From: Amoebophrya sp. AT5.2 | Taxonomy: Eukaryota; Sar; Dinophyceae; Syndiniales; Amoebophryaceae | Direction of reading: 5' to 3' | Length of the DNA: 14,284 nt | Assembly (NCBI GenBank): GCA_005223375.1 | Contig: RXOD01005406.1 | Coordinates: 1-14,284, forward strand | Shown: positions 8,860 to 14,284 of the stretch, piece after piece | Layout: each line of letters begins with the position of its first letter | Position numbering within the stretch: the first letter of the stretch is position 1 | The notes under the pieces: generated by a model | Told to the model about the DNA's origin: nothing | Databases searched by the model: none | What the model saw: the letters and a program-made list of their open reading frames with translations, nothing else | Program-made: the position numbers and the translations under genes

Positions 8860-10008
8860 ATGAGGCCGCCAGCTTCAACATCTGAGGCTTTCCAACTCCA
8901 CCTTCGCCGCTGGTTTTCACGTAAAACTCGGATACCAGGGGGGGCGGTCGGTGGCCCGCGTGCTTCTGATCCAGCGGATCATGACGTTTTTGCGACTTCT
9001 GCACAAATCGACCGTGACAGACGTAGGCCCAGGGATCACGGTGACAGACGCGAGCTCGCCGGAGCTGGACATCACGGCGCCTTTTCCGCTACTGCCGCAA
9101 GGTCGTCCAGGTCACCTGGCGGGCGTCGGATGGGCAGCAACAGTGACGCGACCAGTAGTAGTACCTCTGCCCCTTCTCCCGCAGAGCGAGCGGCACAGAA
9201 TTCGTTTTTGCGGAAGCTCGCTCGCGACACCCTGGCGATAGACGAGACGCAGATCGCAAAACTGCGACAGGACCTCTTCTCGAACGATGGAGTGCCCGAT
9301 GATGTTGCGCCGGACCGTTCATCCTCAACTGGATCCACCCTGTCGTCATCAACAAGCTCGTCGTCGTCTTCGCGTGGTCGATCCTGGCAGTGGCGAAGCG
9401 CTCGCGAGAAGCACGGTGAGGAGTGGGACGGCCTCACCAAATTCGAGAAGCGCGCCGTCGAGAAAGGAAAGATACTGGAGCACAGCTTCTCGCGGAAGTT
9501 TGAGGGAAGTCGACAGCTTCGGGGGAAAGATCCGCTGTTTCCGGAGTACGAGGATGTGGTGGCACGCGAACGCGCGCTTGATCAGAAAATCAAGAGCGAT
9601 CAAGAAACAAGGGCAAGAACACCCGGCGGCGCCACAGCGCTACAACGGTCGTCCTCACCGTATTTACAGATGCCAAGAACCACGATTGACCAAGAGGACC
9701 TGCGCGCGGGACCTGTTCCAGCTGGTCTTGGTGCACCGGAGGACCAAGAAGGGGACGACTCAGACGGACTCGAGAAGTACGTGATCAGTGTGCCCATCGG
9801 GCTGGAGCACATGCTTGAGGAGGAGCTGTACGAAAGCATTTTTCCAAACACCCCCGGGAGCATTACCCACATCGGCAAGGGCCTTGTCTTCGTACAGGGG
9901 GACATGGAACTGCTGTGGAACATGGCGGTAACTTTGCGGCTGTGCGACCACATAAGGGTGCTTTTTCCGCCGGTGTTTGCGATCAAGGAGGCAGAACTGA
10001 TGCGCGGG
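8860..10008 (+). CDS. THUMP-domain RNA methyltransferase (RlmL/UPF0020-like), exon 1
   Basis: This exon gives residues 1-383 of a predicted 963-residue protein. The ATG at 8860 is the first Met after an in-frame TAG at 8815. An internal Met at 9130 (MGSNSD) is an alternative start. Residues 1-30 contain an Arg-rich amphipathic stretch (FQLHLRRWFSRKTR) that could be an organelle-targeting peptide. Residues about 60-300 are Arg/Ser/Asp-rich low complexity. Residues 307-383 are the first half of a THUMP RNA-binding domain: KYVISVPIGLEHMLEEELY, GKGLVFVQGDMELLWNMAV, then a RVLFPPVFAIKEAELMRG segment that matches the bacterial RlmL pattern (GLE..L..EL, GV.F.GD, R...L..F....LYEG). THUMP proteins of this type methylate guanine N2 in tRNA, rRNA or snRNA. 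The exon ends at GGG|GTGAGG, phase 0. Frame 1 continues open to 10198 by chance but loses the family pattern after 10008. Confidence 0.9.
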
Positions 10009-10437
10009 GTGAGGGTTAAGGACAGGATGAACCCGTTTCCCGAAACATGCCTTAACGAGTGCGACACTTGTAGCTGGTCGCGTATTTTTTGGTGTTGTAG
10101 GGATGGGGGTCCATGGGGGTCTCGTATGGTGTTGCATTTGACTCGTATTCTACCGGTATTTGACTGGTATTTGACTAGTATTTCTATTTTACTCGTATAG
10201 TTCGGGTTGCGGTGTTCTATCTCGTAGGGTGAAACTGCAGGAATAAAGAAGCGGCGGCTGGCTTCTCTTCGGGGGTTTCAGCTTCAAGCAGTGCCCGTCG
10301 GTTTTGTGGGTGCTGAGTTTTGATGTCAGGTCTTGTTGTATTTTACTGGTATTTTGTCTCGTATTTCATCACCTAAACGACAACACCCTGCAGGAGATCG
10401 CAAATGAAACCGGAAATGGGTTCTTTCTCCCTTTAAG
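10009..10437 (+). other. Spliceosomal GT-AG intron, phase 0, 429 nt
   Basis: The donor is GTGAGG at 10009. The acceptor is TTCTTTCTCCCTTTAAG, ending at 10437. Removing it joins ...EAELMRG to RELEPHWTRFVPPVF in frame and restores the THUMP spacing seen in RlmL (LYEG, five or six residues, then W). The interior is T/G-rich, unlike the flanking exons, and contains about ten copies of an 8-nt NCTNGTAT-like motif, four of them in tandem (10138-10181). The downstream frame is closed by TGA at 10405-10407, which confirms that exon 2 cannot extend into the intron's body. Confidence 0.85.
10138..10181 (+). repeat. Four tandem 11-bp units within the intron
   Basis: The units are TTGACTCGTAT, TCTACCGGTAT, TTGACTGGTAT and TTGACTAGTAT, in direct tandem. 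Related single copies ending in CTCGTAT or CTGGTAT occur at about 10119, 10190, 10338 and 10353, all inside the same intron. I did not see the family elsewhere in the window. Confidence 0.75.
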
Positions 10438-10443
10438 AGGGAG
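10427..10443 (+). promoter_or_regulatory. Inverted repeat spanning the 3' splice site
   Basis: CTCCCT, loop TTAAG, AGGGAG: a perfect 6-bp stem whose loop ends with the AG acceptor dinucleotide at 10436-10437. In pre-mRNA this would pair part of the polypyrimidine tract with the first exon bases and expose the AG in the loop. Confidence 0.5.
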
Positions 10444-12180
10444 CTGGAACCACACTGGACGAGATTCGTGCCGCCGGTGTTTATCGGTGGAGATGTTGCG
10501 AAAGCAAATATTAAAAAAGAGAGTCCGAGTCGGGAAGCAGCGACGGCGCCCGCGAGTGGTGGTGGGAGGCGGTCGTCGCGCAGCAAAACCAAAAAGTCTC
10601 CGGTAGCGTCACGGTCGTCGTCCAAGGCATCTGCTGCTGATCCGTACCTGCAGACGGACGGCGGGCAGCATGATTCATCTCATCCAGCGGAACCGCAGCA
10701 GGGCCGAGCAGTTGATGCGAGGAGAACAGAAGAAGCTGAGCCCCCGCCGGACCCCCGCGTCCGTGTGCGGTCTCGTTGCGACAAGAAATCGCGGCTCTCC
10801 GACGAAAAGCTTGTGAGTGCCCTGATCGCCCGAGCCCTGCCAGTGCGGCACGTCGATGTACCGCTGGTACAGCGCCGGGTTGCCGAGGCCGAGCGGGCGG
10901 AGAGCACAATTGATGGAGAGTCCAACGAAAGGGACGGCGGGAAGCAAGATGAAACGCCTGAGGAAAAGCGTCGGGCTGCAGCGAAGCGCGACCTGCTTCT
11001 CTACGATCGCTACCGCACCCTTCATCAGCAGGCCGCCACGTCCTCCACCTCGCTCTACCACACCGACGTCCATACAGACATGCGGCACAACAAGGCGCAT
11101 TTGAGCGTTCACGCTGCGCGCCGCGCAGAAGTGGGGGTTGTGCGTGGTGGAGTAAGAGGAGGTGCGGACCACGACACAACAAGTAGTAGCGAAAGGAACC
11201 AAACCCAAAGCACAGTGTCAGTGACGCCCGCAGTAGCTGCTGCCTGTGTTCTAAAGTATGCGAGGGCAGTCAGCCTGTATGGGAACTACTCGACGTCGGG
11301 TGAGGACCACGAGGAGAGAGGCGATGACCTCCGTACCTCCAGGAGAAAGAAACTGCGTGTCCTGTGGGATCCCTTCTGTACGGATGGCGCGCTGCTCCTG
11401 GAGGCGGTGAGCATTTTCCAGAACTTTCCACACGGAAACCCAAATGCGAACTACCCTTTTTTTCACTTCCCGTGCCATGACGCAGAGCGGTTTCACGAGT
11501 TTCAAGGGGACCTCTGCGACCGGATCTCTTCTTCGGCTTCCGTGACCCAGTCGGATTTCCCGCCTCTTGCGCTGGTGGGCAGCAGCAGAGGTGATGTAGG
11601 CGAAGCGATTGATCGCTTTCGCGCCTACCTGAAGCGGATACCGCGACCGGAGGGAGCGGAAAATCCCCTGCTGGGAACGACGTATCTCGGCGAGGACGTG
11701 CGGTGGAGTACAGGAGATACTGGCCCGGGAGGACTCACGCAGGAAAGTCGAACCCGTCTCCAACTATCCGATTACGCCGCTTCGACTGCGTTACGTGAAG
11801 CAGTCGGACCGCTGCACAGTGTGTGCTTCCACGGCTCAACAGCATGCACGCCTTCCTTCGCTGCAGGTCAGATTTTTCAAAAATACCAAAACCTCGCCAC
11901 GAACTCTCCAGACCACGCCTTCATTGACGGCGTGGAGGTGACGATCTTGACGAATCTCCCTCACGGTCCTGGGACGTCTGAGCGGGAGGCCGCGGCAGCG
12001 ATCTCAGCTGTGAAGACAATTGCGAAGCAGTGCCCCTTTGTGGCGGGCATTTTCTGCCTCACAGGACGCCGATCCGATCTGACGAAGGGAGGAAGAATGG
12101 ACTGGCGGGTACAACTCCGGACGCGCAATGCCTTCGGAGCTGAGGTGGAGCTATTGCGGTGGCACCGACAAGAAAAATGA
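10438..12180 (+). CDS. THUMP-domain RNA methyltransferase (RlmL/UPF0020-like), exon 2
   Basis: This exon gives residues 384-963, with the TGA stop at 12178-12180. It starts RELEPHWTRFVPP, completing the first THUMP half. About 85 residues of Lys/Ser/Glu/Pro-rich insert follow (roughly 405-489), then the second THUMP half (VRVRSRCDKKSRLSDEKLV, from 491). A second charged insert precedes the class I methyltransferase domain: VHTDMRHNKAHLSVHA at 594, the conserved helix PAVAAACVLKYARAV at 647, motif I DPFCTDGALLLEA at 694, motif IV TNLPHG at 888-893 and a C-terminal WRVQLRTRN..GAEVELLRW strand pair, as at the end of RlmL-type domains. The family consensus is DP.CGSGT and (N/D).P(Y/F)G, so motif I has lost a Gly and motif IV has His in place of the aromatic residue. 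Predicted reaction: S-adenosylmethionine-dependent N2-methylation of guanine in structured RNA; the RNA target is unknown. A GTG at 10468 is not the start. Confidence 0.9.
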   Translation, partial: RELEPHWTRFVPPVFIGGDVAKANIKKESPSREAATAPASGGGRRSSRSKTKKSPVASRSSSKASAADPYLQTDGGQHDSSHPAEPQQGRAVDARRTEEAEPPPDPRVRVRSRCDKKSRLSDEKLVSALIARALPVRHVDVPLVQRRVAEAERAESTIDGESNERDGGKQDETPEEKRRAAAKRDLLLYDRYRTLHQQAATSSTSLYHTDVHTDMRHNKAHLSVHAARRAEVGVVRGGVRGGADHDTTSSSERNQTQSTVSVTPAVAAACVLKYARAVSLYGNYSTSGEDHEERGDDLRTSRRKKLRVLWDPFCTDGALLLEAVSIFQNFPHGNPNANYPFFHFPCHDAERFHEFQGDLCDRISSSASVTQSDFPPLALVGSSRGDVGEAIDRFRAYLKRIPRPEGAENPLLGTTYLGEDVRWSTGDTGPGGLTQESRTRLQLSDYAASTALREAVGPLHSVCFHGSTACTPSFAAGQIFQKYQNLATNSPDHAFIDGVEVTILTNLPHGPGTSEREAAAAISAVKTIAKQCPFVAGIFCLTGRRSDLTKGGRMDWRVQLRTRNAFGAEVELLRWHRQEK

Positions 12181-12739
12181 AGCAAGTATTTGTGTATGTA
12201 GCTAGAAGGAGTGGACTTCATCACGTGTCGCGTGCGAATGCTCGTTTTTGCTGCTGCTCTCAAATCTTTCACTGTGACTTTGTCTTGTCTTCATGAATCA
12301 ATCTCAATGCATTTCCGAAGCATCACGGGAGGCGGTCAAAGCACGGATATGAATGTACCCAACTTGGCAAGGGATACGTATAAAAAATGAAAATGAAGAA
12401 AGTTGAAGTTCTTGAACAAAAGCAAAGTAGCTCCCTACACTTTGGTGCAAAAGCCTTTAACTTTCGCGGCGAGGCGGAAGCCTCTCACCGTACGCTCACC
12501 CCTAGATACAAGATGCGGACCTCGAACCAGTCGAAACCTTTCTTTAACAACGATGTTTCACTTTCACAGTTGGGGTATAGTCGGTGTGTACCCTTGATCA
12601 CAGTGGTGGATGCACGTTAGCCGTCGTAGTTTGTTAACATTAGCCTGAGGCTCAGCCTGCTGTGCACTGCTGTGCACGACAACATCTTCAGGTTCAACTA
12701 CATTCTGGTGACCCTGACGTGCAGGTGTACTACAAATTC
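12181..12739. other. Intergenic region, 559 nt, with candidate acceptors for the next gene
   Basis: No convincing gene is seen. A 77-codon plus-strand frame at 12387-12620 has no recognisable features. TATAAAAAA at 12379-12387 resembles a TATA element but is a single A+T-rich match. The frame of the next gene is open back to 12644 (TAG at 12641-12643), and acceptor-like CAG trinucleotides occur at 12655, 12690 and 12724. Either a spliced leader or exon joins here, or translation simply begins at the ATG at 12740. Confidence 0.5.
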
Positions 12740-14250
12740 ATGGCCAATTCTCGCGCGTATCCCGCTCACCAGCGCCCGTCCTCTTGGATCGAGCAGGCTG
12801 CGATAAATCGATTTCTGTCTGGCGGCGCGACGTATCCAGCTGCCGCGGCGAATGTCAGCGGCGGAGTTTCAACATCGAGCAGAATGCCCCAGCCGCCATG
12901 GGGCTTCCGGAAGTCGACAGGGTTGTGGTACCATCCGTATCTGGAACTATTTTTCGATGACGGAGACTTCTTTGCAGACGACTGCGGCGGCGAGGAGCTG
13001 GGGGATGCGGAAATTCGGGACGTCTTCAGAGCAAAACACATTGCGCTCGAAGCGCCGCATCTGCCGCCGACGGTCGTCGGAAGGTTGGGGGAAGCGTCCC
13101 TTGCAGTGGCGGATGTTGGCTGCGGAGCGGGGGCAGTAGGAGATGCCGGCGACAAAGGTGTGCCGAACAACAGCGACGGGAAGGACGACCGTGCGGACCA
13201 AGCGAAAAAAGCGAGTGCGGAGGCGGAAGCCGAAGCCGCGGCGGAGCAGCGCGAGTTCGAAAGGTGTAGCAAGCTTTTTCAGTTCGAACAGTACGTGGAG
13301 CCGCGGCCGCCAGCAGAAGACGTCGAAGGAACGACAAATTGTGATGTCAGTAGAGACGAGAGGCTGCAGCACCAGGACAGCAGTGCGACAAGTTTGCCGA
13401 TGATATTTTCGTTTTCTCGCGACGAGTGGCTTTTGATCAAGGCCCACGACGGCAACTACGAAGAGAACGATAACGACGAGCACGGAGTGGGAGTCGTGAA
13501 GTTCAGAAGAAAAGCGCTGCCAGCCGCGGCGCAGTTTGACGAGTGGGTGCCGTTTGAGTTCGATAGCTCCTTTTCGCTGACGGATCCGGTGGTTCTTGTG
13601 CTGACCGATTCGGAGTCTCGGAAACAATACCTCACGCACGAGCGCTCAGGAGTCTTGTACTCGTTGGACCGACGAGGAACGATCACTCCCGTGGCTGCGG
13701 CACAGCCTACGCTCGTCGTGCTCGAGCCGAGGCAAGCAAGCGGGGACGACAGTATTCCGGTCTTCGAGCGGTTCTTCGCGCACCGACGCACATTTTATCA
13801 GCAGGTTGCGCTGGTGGGGGCGACCGGGGCTCCAGTTACCGGCTCTCCCCTTGTCCAAGCTTACGATGAGGACAGCAACACGGTGGTTCATTTCGCTGGG
13901 CTGCGGTCCGCCGATGCGGCTCACGTGAAAGCTTTGGAGTGCCCACGATACCACGCAGATGCAGTGCAAAAGCATTGGACAGTCACCGTTGACGCGACAG
14001 AGAGGCAGCTCGACTTCGGACGGCCTCTTTGGTTTCGCGAGGGTGCCGCGTGCTGTATCGCGGTACCGTCGTACTACTCGCAGAACGAATCGACGGGATC
14101 TGGAGCCCAGGCTGACGCCACGGAAAGTGGAGCTGATCTCGCTCTCGGAACAACCACTGTTGAGACTGATACAGCCCGCCCCGAAGCGGCCGTCGTCAGC
14201 CGCGCCTTCGAGAGCAAAGCGACAGACACAGAATTCTATGGCGGGACCAG
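12740..14250 (+). CDS. Unrecognised protein with an OCRE-like aromatic motif; 3' end continues beyond the window
   Basis: About 503 residues are visible. The start is placed at the first ATG (MANSRAYPAHQRP) because the frame's upstream part has no Met, though it is open to 12644 and could be coding after a splice acceptor. Residues 54-78 (WGFRKSTGLWYHPYLEL, FFDDGDFF) resemble an OCRE octamer repeat, an aromatic motif (TGLYYHP.L.LYFD-like) found in splicing-associated proteins such as RBM5 and AGGF1. Residues about 153-187 are an Ala/Glu/Lys helix that may form a coiled coil. Residues 221-451 look like an unfamiliar folded, strand-rich domain. The tail is Thr/Ser/Ala/Glu-rich. The nominal stop TAA at 14255-14257 lies inside a GTAAGT donor, so splicing after 14250 or 14253 is more likely than termination. 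Function unknown; an RNA-processing role is inference from the OCRE-like motif alone. Confidence 0.75.
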
Positions 14251-14274
14251 GTGGTAAGTGAGTAAGTGGTAAGT
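14249..14274 (+). promoter_or_regulatory. Cluster of 5' splice donors
   Basis: Three perfect GTAAGT hexamers start at 14254, 14262 and 14269, directly after CAG|GTG at 14248-14253. GTAAGT is the ideal U1-complementary donor. The cluster interrupts the third gene's frame and removes the apparent stop. Which donor is used cannot be told without the next exon. Confidence 0.6.
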
Positions 14275-14284
14275 GTTTTTTTGG

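Noticed and set aside
10304..10606. Plus-strand frame across the intron end as an alternative exon (CTGCAG acceptor at 10393)
   Set aside because: It runs in a different frame from both THUMP halves, stops at 10606 and breaks the domain match; the acceptor at 10437 restores it.
10468..12180. Exon 2 as a separate gene starting at GTG 10468
   Set aside because: GTG is not a normal eukaryotic start, and the THUMP domain clearly spans the intron.
13104..13145. VADVGCGAG in the third gene as a methyltransferase motif I
   Set aside because: The local match is good, but it is followed by Asp/Gly/Lys low complexity with no further methyltransferase motifs or Rossmann-like pattern.
1..14284. tRNA, rRNA, CRISPR, transposase or integrase genes
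   Set aside because: No B-box-like tRNA sequence in the gaps, no regular spacer array and no transposase or integrase motifs in any long frame.

Overview
The window looks like nuclear DNA from a protist. The protein-coding stretches are G+C-rich and very long, the spaces between them are visibly richer in A+T, and at least one gene needs a spliceosomal GT-AG intron to make sense. All three standard stop codons act as stops. The proteins carry long Arg/Glu/Ser/Ala-rich insertions of the kind common in alveolates. A dinoflagellate relative or another alveolate is my best guess, but nothing here proves it (no spliced-leader sequence and no organism-specific marker gene was seen).

Layout, left to right. 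Positions 1-291 look like the end of an intron. Positions 292-7272 hold one enormous open exon (2,326 residues in this window) of an unrecognised protein. It has an acidic N-terminal segment, a folded aromatic-rich segment, a long charged R/E/K middle, a basic nuclear-localisation-like stretch, a Ser/Asp/Glu tract, an RS-rich tract and a folded C-terminal part. Positions 7273-8859 are an A+T-richer gap with tandem and hairpin signals and a weak candidate for a small minus-strand gene. Positions 8860-12180 hold a two-exon gene for a THUMP-domain RNA methyltransferase of the RlmL/UPF0020 type. Its 429-nt phase-0 intron (10009-10437) splits the THUMP domain and contains a degenerate 11-bp repeat family. 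Positions 12181-12739 are a second gap. From about 12740 to the right edge runs a third plus-strand gene, unrecognised apart from an OCRE-like aromatic motif. It runs into a cluster of three GTAAGT donors, so it probably continues beyond the window.

The three main genes all lie on the plus strand. The methyltransferase has the only function I can name. The OCRE-like motif and the RS-rich tract would fit RNA or splicing roles for the other two, but that is inference. The most notable points are the altered catalytic motifs of the methyltransferase, the repeats and 3'-splice-site hairpin of its intron, and the stop codon buried in a splice-donor cluster at the right edge.
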